In this document: piece by piece, positions 16,212 through 26,911 of the stretch
Layout: each line of letters begins with the position of its first letter
Position numbering within the stretch: the stretch's first letter is position 1
From: Opitutaceae bacterium
GTDB taxonomy: Bacteria; Verrucomicrobiota; Verrucomicrobiia; Opitutales; Opitutaceae
Reading direction: 5' to 3'
DNA: 27,381 nucleotides
Assembly (NCBI GenBank): GCA_009919985.1
Contig: RGAX01000006.1
Span: 1-27,381 of the forward strand
Program-made: the position numbers and the translations under genes
Notes under the pieces: generated by a model
What the model was told of the DNA's origin: nothing
Databases searched by the model: none
Seen by the model: the letters and a program-made list of their open reading frames with translations, nothing else

Positions 16212-16250
16212 AAAAACCTCCTCGTCCTCTGCGGCGAGGGGGTTTTTTCT
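16212..16250 (+). terminator. Intrinsic terminator after the LysM gene
   Basis: AACCTCCTCG (16215-16224) pairs with CGAGGGGGTT (16235-16244) over 10 bp with one G-T pair and a 10-base loop, followed at once by a run of six T (16243-16248). It is the clearest rho-independent terminator in the window and separates the LysM gene from the NUDIX gene, which begins at 16258. Confidence 0.85.
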
Positions 16251-16257
16251 TTTACCC

Positions 16258-16842
16258 ATGAGCACATCGTCCACGCCGGGTTCACCAGCCCGCTGGGAAC
16301 ATCTGGGGCAGAGCACCCTGGCAACGACGCGCGTGCTTGACCTGCGCAGCGTACGGCTGCGCCATCCGCAACGCGCCGTGGAACGCGATTTTGTCGTCAT
16401 CGCGTCGGCGGATTGGTGTAATGTCATCGCGATTACACCCGAGGGTCATCTCGTGCTCGTGCGGCAATTTCGTTTCGGGATCGAGGAGTTTTCCCTCGAA
16501 ATTCCTGGCGGCATTATCGATCCGGGCGAAGATCCTGTGACGGCGGCGGTGCGCGAATTGCGCGAAGAAACCGGCTATGCAGGCACGAGTGCGCGATTAC
16601 TGGCGAGCGTGCACCCCAACCCCGCCATCCAAAACAACCGCTGCCACCTCGTGCTCGTTGAGAACGCCACGTTGAGCGGTGCCTCAGAATGGGATCACGA
16701 CGAGGAAATCGAAGTTGTGACGGCGCCCGTGGACGAGGTGCTCGGCTGGGCGCGCGCAGGCAAAATCACCCACAGCTTGGTCGTATGCGGGCTCATGCAT
16801 TTCGAGCCGATCTGGCGCGAACGCACCGGGCGAGGCGTTTGA
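16258..16842 (+). CDS. NUDIX hydrolase, ADP-ribose pyrophosphatase-like
   Basis: This 194-residue cytoplasmic protein contains a complete Nudix box: G85, E91, then R99-E100-L-R-E103-E104-T-G106, matching Gx5Ex7REUxEExGU. The preceding LVLVRQFRFGIEEFSLEIPG segment and the overall length resemble the ADP-ribose/nucleotide-sugar pyrophosphatase group, which hydrolyses the diphosphate bond of NDP-X compounds with Mg2+. The exact substrate is not determined by the sequence. The ATG follows directly on the LysM terminator (ACCCATG), so its promoter probably lies within or just before the terminator region. The PaaK-like gene starts 42 bases after it. Confidence 0.9.
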   Translation: MSTSSTPGSPARWEHLGQSTLATTRVLDLRSVRLRHPQRAVERDFVVIASADWCNVIAITPEGHLVLVRQFRFGIEEFSLEIPGGIIDPGEDPVTAAVRELREETGYAGTSARLLASVHPNPAIQNNRCHLVLVENATLSGASEWDHDEEIEVVTAPVDEVLGWARAGKITHSLVVCGLMHFEPIWRERTGRGV

Positions 16843-16884
16843 CTTAGCAGAAGGGCGCATCTTTCTTTAACGGTAATCCTTACG

Positions 16885-18144
16885 ATGCCTGCGCCCTCCT
16901 TTGCCAACCACCCTGACGTCCTAGACGCGACTACGTCCGTCGTGATTCCAGCTGCGTTGGAGCAGGAAGTGCGAAAAATCTACGAGCGCAGTCCTCTCTA
17001 CAGTCGGCGTTTTCCGCTGCATAAGGATCCGTTGCAGTGGTCGTGTTTTCAGGAAATCCCGGCGTTGTCTAAAAAAGACATCGTGGAAAACGGGCATCAG
17101 GCGTTCTTCGCTGATTACCGCGTGATCGAGCGCGGTCTGGCCGACAAGAGCTACGAATACGAAAGCACTTCCGGCACGACGAGCGGCCCCATGACCGTGA
17201 TCATGGAAGAAGGCTGGTGGAATAAGCAGACGGATCGCGCCTATTTGGCGTCGCCGATTTTGCGGCAATTCGTCGGGCGATATTATCGCAAGTGCGTCCT
17301 CGCGCCGATCGGTTGCTCAAGCAATCTTTGCCCTTACGAGGATCACCCATTTCCGCACCGGTATTTCGACGGCACGGTTTACCTGAATCTCACGAGTGAT
17401 CCGTTTGTGTTTCCCGAGACCGAATGGGATCGGATCGTGCGTGAGTTGCAGGCCACGCAACCAGAGGTGATCGAAGGCGAGCCGGTTTATCTCGCGCTAC
17501 TCGCGCGCGCCACCCAACGCCGGGGCGTGACGGTGCCGAGCGTGCGCGCAGTGATTTTGACTTACGGCAAAGCCAGCCTGCAACACAGCCGGCGCATCGC
17601 GGAAGTGTTTCCCGCGCCGCAAGTCGATCTCTACGGCTCGACGGAGGCGGGGTATCTTTTTGTGGGCGAAGCGTTCCAGGATAATCTCCAAGCGATCGAT
17701 GCGAATGCGTTCATCGAGCTGGTGCCATGGCGCGCGGATCTACCCGAGGTCGCTCAAATCTACGTGACCACGCGCGAACGCGAGGCGATGCCGTTATTGC
17801 GTTACCACACCGGCGACATCGTCCAACGGCGAGCCACGGGGTTCCGCATTCTCGGCCGCGAGGGCAGCATTTATTTCCGACCTGATGGCTCGCTGGCGGC
17901 CGCCAGCGATGTAGACGAGGCGTTACCGGTAGCGTTTCGTTGCTGGCATTACACGTTGATTCAGACGGGCGAGTTGCGCTGGGATTTTCACTACGTGGCC
18001 GACGAAACCGCCGATCATGGCGCGATCGAAAGCACTCTAGCCCAACTGCTCGGCTCGGGCGTGCGCGTGAATGCCTTTCGCCGCAAGTTCATCGCACCAG
18101 CCGCCAGCGGGAAGTTCGCCCTGCTTAAGCCGCTCGCCAAATAA
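16885..18144 (+). CDS. PaaK/coenzyme F390 synthetase-like adenylate-forming enzyme
   Basis: This 419-residue protein belongs to the ANL superfamily, in the phenylacetate-CoA ligase (PaaK) branch. The signature motifs occur in order: the phosphate-binding loop STSGTTSGP (residues 94-102), VIEGEPVYLALL (195-206), YGSTEAG (250-256) and RYHTGDIV (306-313). Such enzymes activate a carboxylate with ATP to an acyl-AMP and usually pass it to CoA. The C-terminal domain is short, and no CoA-pathway gene (thioesterase, paa genes) is adjacent, so the substrate is open. The start at 16885 gives a typical N-terminus; no ribosome binding site is visible. A region of about 147 bases separates it from sdhC. 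Confidence 0.8.
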   Translation: MPAPSFANHPDVLDATTSVVIPAALEQEVRKIYERSPLYSRRFPLHKDPLQWSCFQEIPALSKKDIVENGHQAFFADYRVIERGLADKSYEYESTSGTTSGPMTVIMEEGWWNKQTDRAYLASPILRQFVGRYYRKCVLAPIGCSSNLCPYEDHPFPHRYFDGTVYLNLTSDPFVFPETEWDRIVRELQATQPEVIEGEPVYLALLARATQRRGVTVPSVRAVILTYGKASLQHSRRIAEVFPAPQVDLYGSTEAGYLFVGEAFQDNLQAIDANAFIELVPWRADLPEVAQIYVTTREREAMPLLRYHTGDIVQRRATGFRILGREGSIYFRPDGSLAAASDVDEALPVAFRCWHYTLIQTGELRWDFHYVADETADHGAIESTLAQLLGSGVRVNAFRRKFIAPAASGKFALLKPLAK

Positions 18145-18291
18145 CAAGACGCAGTGGTTCTGCAGGCGCCGCGGTCGCTTCTAAAAAAGGTAAGGCCCAC
18201 TAATAAGCAGGCAGGTTCATTCCGGCCGCTTTACAAAGCAGCGATGCTGGGAGAGATTAATAGTCAGTATTCCCTAACCCGCGCTTTTTCG

Positions 18292-19068
18292 ATGAACCTT
18301 GTTGGCAACCTCTTCGGCTCTTCTATCGGCCGCAAAATCCTGATGGCCGTCACCGGCCTCGTACTCATCGGCTTTGTCATCGGCCACCTCGTGGGCAACC
18401 TCCAGGTGTTTTCGCACCCCGACAAGCTCAACGGCTACGCCCACTTCCTCCAATCGCTCGGGCCCGCCCTCTGGTTCGCGCGCATCAGCCTACTAGTCTG
18501 CGTTGCGATCCATATCTGGGCCGCCACCGTCCTCACCCTCGAAAGTAAACGCGCTCGAGGCGGCCAAGCCTACGGCGTGAAAACCTGGATCCAAGCCACC
18601 CTCGCCTCACGTTACATGCGCTGGACCGGCTACGTGGTGCTGGCGTTTATCGTTTATCACCTCGCCCACTTCACGCTCGGGACCGCGCAGAGCGCCACCT
18701 ACAAAGCCGCCCTTCCCGCCTACAAGATGGCGCACGATTACCACGTTCTTGGCTTCACGGTCGTCCCAGCCGGCACCGAAGTCCTCGATGTGCACCGCAT
18801 GGTCATCCTTGGTTTTCAACCGCCGCTAGTCGCCAGTTTCTACCTTCTGGCCGTCGGCTTGCTATCGCTTCATTTGCTCCACGGCATGGACAGTCTTTTT
18901 CAGACGCTCGGCTGGCGTAATTCCCGTTGGTCCCAATCCCTTCGCAACGTCGTCATCCTTGCCTGTCTTGCGTACTTCGCGGGCAACGCCGCGATCCCCG
19001 GCGCCGTACTCAGCGGTAAACTCTCCTCGGAATCCGCCGCCAAGTCCGCCCCCGCCGCGCACCACTAA
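18292..19068 (+). CDS. sdhC: Succinate dehydrogenase cytochrome b subunit (type B)
   Basis: This 258-residue integral membrane protein anchors SdhA and SdhB and passes electrons to the quinone pool. It shows the five transmembrane helices and scattered histidines of the di-haem type-B (Wolinella/Bacillus-like) family. Helices lie at about residues 15-36, 62-83, 112-130, 170-198 and 217-235. Candidate haem ligands are H32, H74, H123 or H126, H168 and H194 or H197. The single long subunit, with no separate SdhD gene, fits type B. An upstream in-frame start at 18154 would add 46 residues of no membrane-protein character; I chose the ATG at 18292 because MNLVGNLFGSSIGRKILMAV is the usual family N-terminus. 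sdhA follows after 26 bases. Confidence 0.93.
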   Translation: MNLVGNLFGSSIGRKILMAVTGLVLIGFVIGHLVGNLQVFSHPDKLNGYAHFLQSLGPALWFARISLLVCVAIHIWAATVLTLESKRARGGQAYGVKTWIQATLASRYMRWTGYVVLAFIVYHLAHFTLGTAQSATYKAALPAYKMAHDYHVLGFTVVPAGTEVLDVHRMVILGFQPPLVASFYLLAVGLLSLHLLHGMDSLFQTLGWRNSRWSQSLRNVVILACLAYFAGNAAIPGAVLSGKLSSESAAKSAPAAHH

Positions 19069-19094
19069 AACTCCAACGAACTTCGATCACCGCC

Positions 19095-21014
<1,920 letters not shown>

Positions 21015-21033
21015 CCCTTACCCGTTCCCCGCC

Positions 21034-21846
21034 ATGGTCGCTGCATCCACTCTCAAAACCTTCTCTGTCACTCTCCGCGTCTGGCGCCAGGCCGGCCCCG
21101 CCGCCACCGGTGCCTTCGTCGATTATCCCGCGAAAGACATCAGCCCCGACATGTCCTTCCTGGAAATGCTCGACGTCGTAAACGACGAGCTCACCGCCCA
21201 AGGCATCGAACCCATCGCCTTCGCCCACGACTGCCGCGAAGGCATCTGCGGCACCTGCTCGTGCACCATTAACGGCAAGCCCCACGGTCCGGGCAAAGGT
21301 GTCGCCACCTGCCAGACCTACATGCGCTCCTTTAGCGACGGTGATACCATCGTCGTAGAGCCTTTCCGCGCCCGCGCCTTCCCCGTCGTTAAAGACCTCG
21401 TCGTCAACCGCGCCGCCTTCGACAAAATTCAACAATCCGGCGGTTTCATCACCGCTCGCGCCGGTTCCGCGCCCGACGCCAACGCCCTACCTATTCCCAA
21501 AGGCGACGCCGATCTCGCGATGGACGCCGCGCAATGCATCGGCTGTGGCGCCTGCGTTGCCGCCTGTAAAAACGCCAGCGCGATGCTCTTCGTTTCCGCC
21601 AAAGTCGGCCACCTCGGGCTCTTGCCCCAAGGCCAGGCCGAGCGCGACCGCCGCGTCCTCGCCATGGTCAACACCATGGACACACTCGGCTTCGGCAGCT
21701 GCACCAACCAATACGAGTGCAGCGCCGCGTGCCCGAAACTCATCTCGCACGATTTCATCGCGCGCATGAACCGCGATTACCTCACGGCCAGCCTGCGCTC
21801 TGCCTTCAAAGTCGCCCCCGCCAACACCGGCGGAGGCGCCGCTTAA
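21034..21846 (+). CDS. sdhB: Succinate dehydrogenase iron-sulfur subunit
   Basis: This 270-residue subunit carries electrons from FAD to the membrane subunit. The 2Fe-2S ligands are in DCREGICGTC (C67, C72, C75) and C93. The 4Fe-4S cluster is CIGCGACVAAC (C168, C171, C174, C178). The third cluster is bound by C223, C229 and C233 in CTNQYECSAACP, as in the 3Fe-4S site of type-B enzymes. All ligands are present, so the complex should be functional. The gene ends the sdhCAB operon. Its stop codon overlaps the stop of the convergent arnD gene within TTAA (21843-21846), leaving no intergenic terminator. Confidence 0.97.
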   Translation: MVAASTLKTFSVTLRVWRQAGPAATGAFVDYPAKDISPDMSFLEMLDVVNDELTAQGIEPIAFAHDCREGICGTCSCTINGKPHGPGKGVATCQTYMRSFSDGDTIVVEPFRARAFPVVKDLVVNRAAFDKIQQSGGFITARAGSAPDANALPIPKGDADLAMDAAQCIGCGACVAACKNASAMLFVSAKVGHLGLLPQGQAERDRRVLAMVNTMDTLGFGSCTNQYECSAACPKLISHDFIARMNRDYLTASLRSAFKVAPANTGGGAA

Positions 21847-22748
21847 GCCGAGCGCTGCACCGCGACGACGCCACTGCGGCCGTCGATCTCGCCCAGCACT
21901 TGATCGCGCGTTGGAATCGACGCGCGATCCGCCAAGAGCGTGTTCGCGTACTCGTCCATCCGCACAAACTCGACGCCCGCCTCACGGCAACGCGCGAGCA
22001 GTTCCTGAAAAAGTTTCCGCCGACCCATCCCCTCGATCTCGGCGTGAAGCGTGAACACATTCACGTGCTCCGCGCTCAACAACCCGAGGTAGTGATCCAC
22101 GATCTTCTCATCCGGGTACTCGGCCCGACCCATCAATTCATCAAATGTCGGTAAGGTACTCGGAATTTCCAGCGTCGTAAAAACCTGCCCATCAACCCGC
22201 GGGAAAAACGGCGCGCCGCCGCGCGCATCGCTTGCGTAAAGTAATCCCGCCTCATCGTACACCGCGCGACTTCGCGCGTTACTCTGCCAACCCGGTGCTC
22301 CCGCCGTCTTAGCCTCGGCCCCGAAGATCCGAAAAAACTCCGCCCGCGCCGCTTCAAATTCCGCGCGCACGCCAGCCAGCGGCATCGTCTGCACATAATC
22401 CTGCCAGCGGTAATGATTGAAACAATGAATGCCGACTTCAAACCCCGCATCGTGGACCGCGCGCATCACCCCGGCGTTGCGTCGACCAATATGCGGCGCG
22501 GGCAACAAGGTCCCGTTGAGCAATGTGCGCACGCCGTAAATCTGCACGACGCTCGTGCGCGAAACTTTTTGGAAAAATCCCGGCCGCAACACGCGCGTGA
22601 TCGCACGCCCCGTCTGATCCGGCCCGAGCGAAAACAAAAACGCCGCCGGCGCACCGACCGCTTGCAAGTCGGCAACAAGGTTCGGTACGCCTTCACGCGT
22701 ACCGCGATCGGTATCGACATCCACCTTGAGCGCGAGACGGAGGGACAT
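21843..22748 (-). CDS. arnD: 4-deoxy-4-formamido-L-arabinose-phosphoundecaprenol deformylase
   Basis: This 301-residue polysaccharide-deacetylase-fold protein aligns along its length with E. coli ArnD (296 aa). It removes the formyl group from undecaprenyl-phosphate-Ara4FN, making the pathway irreversible and giving Ara4N for transfer to lipid A. Matching segments include KVDVDTDRGTREGVP (residues 8-22, Asp pair D10/D12), FSLGPDQTGR, the metal motif HCFNH (H108, H112), DARGGAPFFPRV, IPSTLPTFDE and the C-terminal FTLHAEIEGMG. The ATG at 22748 is chosen over an upstream start because it matches the ArnD N-terminus. It is the last gene of the arn operon, 93 bases after the decarboxylase gene. 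Confidence 0.93.
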   Translation of the reverse strand: MSLRLALKVDVDTDRGTREGVPNLVADLQAVGAPAAFLFSLGPDQTGRAITRVLRPGFFQKVSRTSVVQIYGVRTLLNGTLLPAPHIGRRNAGVMRAVHDAGFEVGIHCFNHYRWQDYVQTMPLAGVRAEFEAARAEFFRIFGAEAKTAGAPGWQSNARSRAVYDEAGLLYASDARGGAPFFPRVDGQVFTTLEIPSTLPTFDELMGRAEYPDEKIVDHYLGLLSAEHVNVFTLHAEIEGMGRRKLFQELLARCREAGVEFVRMDEYANTLLADRASIPTRDQVLGEIDGRSGVVAVQRSA

Positions 22749-22841
22749 GGTTAAAAGGGAGGGCGGGAAGGCTGGGCCCGCCGAAATCGCAAAATAGCGC
22801 AGCGCGCCCAGCGGTCGCGCCAGGCCACGCAAGCTCCGAGT

Positions 22842-23879
22842 TTACTCAAGCTGATAATCTTTGTGCGCGAGGTGATAATCGAGCGTGAGCTTAATCGCCT
22901 TCTTAAGGCCGACCTTGGGACTCCAGCCGAGACGCTTCTTTGCATTAGCGATCGATGGCACCCGCTTCTGGATATCCTGGTAATACTTTCCGAAATATTT
23001 ACCCGAGGGAACAATCACGGTCTTGGCCGCTTTCACGTGCGCCGCGTAGTCGGGATAATCCTTGAACGCGGTGATGATGTGCTTTGCCAAGTCGGCGACG
23101 CTCACGTCATTTTTGGGGTTTCCGATATTGAAAATCTGGCGTGAGGCGCAGCCGTTTTTGTTTTCGATAATACGCAGGAGCGCGTCGACGCCATCGTCGA
23201 TGAAGGTAAAGGAGCGGCTTTGTTTGCCGCCATCGACAAGCTGGAGCGGCTTCTTGAAAATGACGTTGGAGATAAACTGCGTGAACAAACGCGAGCTACC
23301 CTCCTTGGGCTCCATGACATCGTCGAGTTGCGGCCCGATCCAATTAAACGGACGGAAGAGCGTATAATCCACGTTGTCGCGCACGCCGTAAGCGTAAATG
23401 ACGCGGTCGAGCAATTGCTTCGAGCAGGCGTAAATCCAGCGCTGGCGCTCGATGGGGCCGTATACAAGGCTCGTCGTTTCCTCGTCGAGCTTGGCGTCGG
23501 TGCTCATGCCGTAAACCTCGGAGGTGGAAGGAAAAATGATGCGCTTTTTGTATTTGGCGCAGTGACGGACGACGGCGAGGTTGGCCTCGAAATCGAGTTC
23601 GAAGACACGCAACGGATCTTTGACGTATTGGATCGGGTTAGCGATGGCGACAAGCGGGATGACCACATCGCACTTCTTTACATGATACTCAATGTACTCG
23701 CGGTTGATCGTGATGTCGCCTTCGACGAACTTGAAGCGGGGGTTACTCAAGCTGTCCTCAAGTTTATGGGAGCCGATGTCCATGCCATAGACCTCCCAGT
23801 CTTTTTGTTTGAGAATCGCTCGGGTGAGCGAGCTGCCGATGAAACCGTTGGCGCCGAGAATGAGGACTTTGAGTGGCAT
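22842..23879 (-). CDS. arnA: UDP-glucuronate decarboxylase, stand-alone ArnA C-terminal domain
   Basis: This 345-residue extended-SDR enzyme corresponds to the C-terminal half of E. coli ArnA. It oxidises UDP-glucuronate at C4 and decarboxylates it to UDP-4-keto-pentose with NAD+. The NAD-binding turn is ILGANGFIGSSL (residues 7-18). S120-E121 (PSTSEVYG), Y150 and K154 (WIYACSK) and R306 (QKRVPSI) match the ArnA catalytic residues S433, E434, Y463, K467 and R619. IEYHVKKCDVVIPLVAIA is nearly identical to ArnA. The frame could extend to 24002, but the ATG at 23879 gives the domain start. It lies 40 bases after the formyltransferase gene; in E. coli both are one protein. The symbol is given for homology; the product is only half of ArnA. 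Confidence 0.93.
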   Translation of the reverse strand: MPLKVLILGANGFIGSSLTRAILKQKDWEVYGMDIGSHKLEDSLSNPRFKFVEGDITINREYIEYHVKKCDVVIPLVAIANPIQYVKDPLRVFELDFEANLAVVRHCAKYKKRIIFPSTSEVYGMSTDAKLDEETTSLVYGPIERQRWIYACSKQLLDRVIYAYGVRDNVDYTLFRPFNWIGPQLDDVMEPKEGSSRLFTQFISNVIFKKPLQLVDGGKQSRSFTFIDDGVDALLRIIENKNGCASRQIFNIGNPKNDVSVADLAKHIITAFKDYPDYAAHVKAAKTVIVPSGKYFGKYYQDIQKRVPSIANAKKRLGWSPKVGLKKAIKLTLDYHLAHKDYQLE

Positions 23880-23919
23880 GAGATTTAGATTCGGTTTAAG
23901 GTTTGGGCAAAGCCGCCAG

Positions 23920-24831
23920 TTAGGCGAGCCTTTGTCCGACTTGAAAAATCGCAGGCGGCGCACCGCGCCATTCGATTCGAGTGAGTTCCATCGCGCCATC
24001 ACCCGTGGCTACGACTAAAGGTGCGACTGAAAGCACTTCGCCGGGCGCGCCGCGGCGAGCGCTTGTCGCAGGCGTGTCGGTCTCGGCCCACCACACCATT
24101 AAACGCGCACCTTCGATCTCGGTGAATGCACCCGGATAAGGATCGGTCACCGCACGGATGAGATTAAAAATCTGCCGCGAAGAGTGGATCCACGGGATGC
24201 GCCCATCCTCGGGTTTGCGGCCGCCGAAGTAGTTGGCCTGAGTCTCGTCTTGGGGCGTCTCGCGGGCGGTACCGGCGAGCAACGCATCGATCTGGCGAGC
24301 GAGCACCGCCGGAGCACAAGGTAACACTTTGCGAAACGCCTGCTCCGCCGTATCGCGCGGGCTAATATCCACGCCCGCTTGATCCACCACGGCGCCGGCA
24401 TCCGCGGATTTCACCATGCGGTGCAACGTCATCCCGATACGCGGCTCGCCGTGGAGCACCGCCCAATTGATCGGTGCGCGTCCGCGGTATTTCGGCAGCA
24501 ACGAACCGTGCATATTCCAAGCACCGAGCAGCGGCAGCGCGAGGATCTTAGTTCCGATCATATGTCGGTAATAAACGGAGAGAATCAGATCCGGCTGCAG
24601 TGCCGCGATGCGCTCGCGCCACTCGGGCGTGTTGACGGACTCGGGCGTAAAAACGGGAATACCTTTTTCCCGCGCCGCGACGGCGGGCGTCTTAAACCAG
24701 ATTTTCTCGTGAGGGTTGTCCTCGTGCGTGATGAGTGCGACGACGTTGTCCCCGCGCTCTAAGAGCAACGAGAGACACGCGTAACCCACTTCACTGTAAC
24801 CGAAAAAAAGGATACGAGGCTTCGCGCTCAT
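23920..24831 (-). CDS. arnA: UDP-Ara4N formyltransferase, stand-alone ArnA N-terminal domain
   Basis: This 303-residue protein matches the N-terminal half of E. coli ArnA, which transfers a formyl group from 10-formyl-THF to the amino group of UDP-L-Ara4N. The catalytic residues are in place: N106 and H108 in WNMHGSLLPKYRGRAPINW and D144 in HRMVKSADAGAVV (E. coli N102, H104, D140). ITHEDNP and the C-terminal ...DPYPGAF plus VLSVAPLVVATGDGAMEL also match ArnA closely. The protein ends naturally after the formyltransferase C-terminal domain instead of running into the decarboxylase. Its ATG overlaps the arnC stop by 4 bases (ATGA), implying translational coupling. Together with the next gene it forms a split ArnA. 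Confidence 0.93.
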   Translation of the reverse strand: MSAKPRILFFGYSEVGYACLSLLLERGDNVVALITHEDNPHEKIWFKTPAVAAREKGIPVFTPESVNTPEWRERIAALQPDLILSVYYRHMIGTKILALPLLGAWNMHGSLLPKYRGRAPINWAVLHGEPRIGMTLHRMVKSADAGAVVDQAGVDISPRDTAEQAFRKVLPCAPAVLARQIDALLAGTARETPQDETQANYFGGRKPEDGRIPWIHSSRQIFNLIRAVTDPYPGAFTEIEGARLMVWWAETDTPATSARRGAPGEVLSVAPLVVATGDGAMELTRIEWRGAPPAIFQVGQRLA

Positions 24832-25778
24832 TTCGTTTCGAGCACTTCCTTCACGTGATAGCGCTGGCGCGCGCGGACGACCTGATAGGTCCTCCCCACG
24901 TATTCACCAATCAGGCCGATGCCAATCATCGCCACGCTAAGCACGAAGAGCACGATCGCCAAAAGCGTGAACACCCCGAAGGTTTCACGATCGAGATTGA
25001 AGGCGAAACGCCGCACAAAAAGCAGTACCACCAGCGCAAGGCTGCCGATCGAACTTAGCCCAGCAAACATCGTGAAATATTGCAGCGGCGCGATGGAGAA
25101 ACCAGTGATAAGATCGAAATTCAACCGAATCAGGCTGTAAAAAGAGTAATTGGAAACGCCGGCGTGCCGCTCCTCGTGCTTCACGCCGACTTCGGCCGGA
25201 TTACCCGCAAAGCTGTAGGCCAGCGCGGGGATGAATGTATTAATTGCACCGCTGCGCACGATGGCGTCGATCACCGCCCGCGAGTACGCGCGCAACATGC
25301 AACCTTGGTCTGTCATCTCGATGCTCGTCGTTTTTTCCCGGACGTAGTTAATGACTTTCGAGGCGTAAGTACGGAAAATCGAATCCTGCCGCTTTAGCCG
25401 ATAACCCCCGACATAATCGGAGCCAGCGTCCATCTGCGCGAGCAACTTGGGGATTTCCTCAGGCGGATTCTGCAGATCGGCGTCGAGCGTAACGATGATA
25501 TCACCGCGCACGCGCTCAAAGGCCGCCATGATCGCCATGTGCTGCCCGTAGTTGGCGTTAAAATCGATGACCCGCGTCACGTCGGGCCGGGCCGCGTGTT
25601 GCGCGCGGAGCAACTCGATGGAGCGGTCGGCGCTGCCATCGTTAGTGAAAATAATTTCGTAATGGCGACCGATCGCGTCGAGCACCGGATAAAGTCGCGC
25701 AAAAAGCGTGGGTAGATTGAGCTCCTCGTTGTAAACGGGGATGACGATAGAAAGTGAGGGATTCGACGAAGTGCTCAT
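24828..25778 (-). CDS. arnC: Undecaprenyl-phosphate 4-deoxy-4-formamido-L-arabinose transferase
   Basis: This 316-residue GT2 glycosyltransferase attaches Ara4FN to undecaprenyl phosphate at the inner membrane. The catalytic domain contains IVIPVYNEE (residues 11-19), NDGSADRS, ANYGQHMAIMAAF and the metal motif TLDADLQNPPEEIP (D99-A-D101), all close to E. coli ArnC. Two C-terminal transmembrane helices (about 233-257 and 265-292) precede the conserved IGLIGEYVGRTY. Ara4FN specificity is inferred from the operon, because dolichol-phosphate-mannose-synthase-like relatives share these motifs. Upstream, the ancestral arnB frame ends in a 4-base ATGA overlap with this start; downstream, the formyltransferase overlaps in the same way. 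Confidence 0.9.
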   Translation of the reverse strand: MSTSSNPSLSIVIPVYNEELNLPTLFARLYPVLDAIGRHYEIIFTNDGSADRSIELLRAQHAARPDVTRVIDFNANYGQHMAIMAAFERVRGDIIVTLDADLQNPPEEIPKLLAQMDAGSDYVGGYRLKRQDSIFRTYASKVINYVREKTTSIEMTDQGCMLRAYSRAVIDAIVRSGAINTFIPALAYSFAGNPAEVGVKHEERHAGVSNYSFYSLIRLNFDLITGFSIAPLQYFTMFAGLSSIGSLALVVLLFVRRFAFNLDRETFGVFTLLAIVLFVLSVAMIGIGLIGEYVGRTYQVVRARQRYHVKEVLETK

Positions 25779-26910
25779 ATATTTTTTGCCGTAGCCAAAA
25801 TAGCGCAGAGGGCATCAACGACGCGGGTCACATCAGCGGCGCTCATCGTGGGGAACAGCGGCAGAGTCAAAATGCTGCGGCAGATCGCTTCGGCGCGCGG
25901 GCAATCGCCTTCTTTGGAGCCGAGCCGGCGGTAGATCGCGAAAAGGTGAATCGCGGGGTCGCGTGCAGCGCCGCCATGACGTCAGCCCGTTTCAGTGCGG
26001 ATGGCAGAACGACTTGAAACATGTGCCAATTGCTCTGCGCAAAATCCGCCACCGGCAACCCAAGCCCAAGCGACGCAGCGCCCTTCGCCGCGAATGCCTC
26101 GAAATACGCCCGCGCCAGCTCGCGACGCTTAGCGTTGAACTCCTCGAGCCGCGGCAGTTGCCCGAGCCCGACGCGGGCGGCGACATCCGTGAGATTGAAT
26201 TTTCCGCCGACGACCTCGACTTCCATGCCATCGAAACCGGAACGCACCACGCCTTGGAGCCGGTATTGTTCGGCGAGTTTGGCTTCGGCTTCGGTATTCA
26301 ATACGAGGCAACCCCCCTCAATCGTGGTGATGTTTTTATTGGGATGAAAACTCACCGACACAAAATCGCCGAAGGCTCCGATGCGTTGGCCGTTCCATGT
26401 TGAACCCATCGACTGCGCCGCGTCCTCAATCACGCGCAGATTGTGCTTCTTGGCGATCGCGTAGAGGCGGTCGCGGTCCACAGGTAAACCCGCGAGATCA
26501 ACCGGGATGATCGCTCGCGTCGCCGGCGTGATCGCGGCCTCGATAAGCGCGAGGTCAAGGTTACGCGTGACCGGATCGATATCAACGAAGACCGGCTTGG
26601 CGCCGACTTCGAGAATCACGTTGCTCGTCGCCACCCACGAAAGCGGCGTGGTGATCACTTCATGACCCACGCCAATGCCGGCGATGCGCAGCGCGATTTC
26701 CATCGTGCAGGTGCCGGAGTTAAATACCCTAACAGGCCGGCCGCCGAAATATTCCGAGAGTTTACCTTCCAGTGCTTTCACATTTGGTCCCGAGGTGATC
26801 CAACCCGAGCGAAGCACTTCGACGACGCCAGCGATGGTAGCTTCGTCGAGAGTCGGCCGCGTGAGCGGCAAATAAGGCACGGCAGGCGTGGTGGCAGCAG
26901 GGACGGACAT
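25775..26910 (-). pseudogene. arnB: UDP-Ara4O aminotransferase ArnB, C-terminus frameshifted
   Basis: This DegT/ArnB-type PLP aminotransferase would convert UDP-4-keto-pentose to UDP-L-Ara4N. The first 315 or so residues are normal: LRSGWITSGPNVKALE, NSGTCTMEIALR, EDAAQSMGS (D163) and FHPNKNITTIEGG with the PLP lysine K192. At ALHA the sequence jumps. The open frame adds about 31 unrelated residues and stops at 25867. In another frame the family sequence resumes with PAIHLFAIYRRLG, CPRAEAICRSILTLPLFPTM and VTRVVDALCAI, and ends at a TGA (25775-25777) overlapping the arnC ATG. About nine residues of the usual ...GxGVHY segment are missing at the junction (about 25955-25962), so the lesion is a deletion of roughly 25 bases and not a one-base error. 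The product lacks the C-terminal small domain and is probably inactive. Confidence 0.85.
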
Positions 26911-26911
26911 A

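Noticed and set aside
18154..18291. Longer sdhC start at 18154
   Set aside because: The extra 46 residues lack membrane or targeting character, and the family N-terminus begins at the ATG at 18292.
22762..22782. GGCGGG...CCCGCC hairpin between the decarboxylase gene and arnD as a terminator
   Set aside because: Only a 6-bp stem with no T-run on either strand, inside an operon; it could at most modulate arnD expression.
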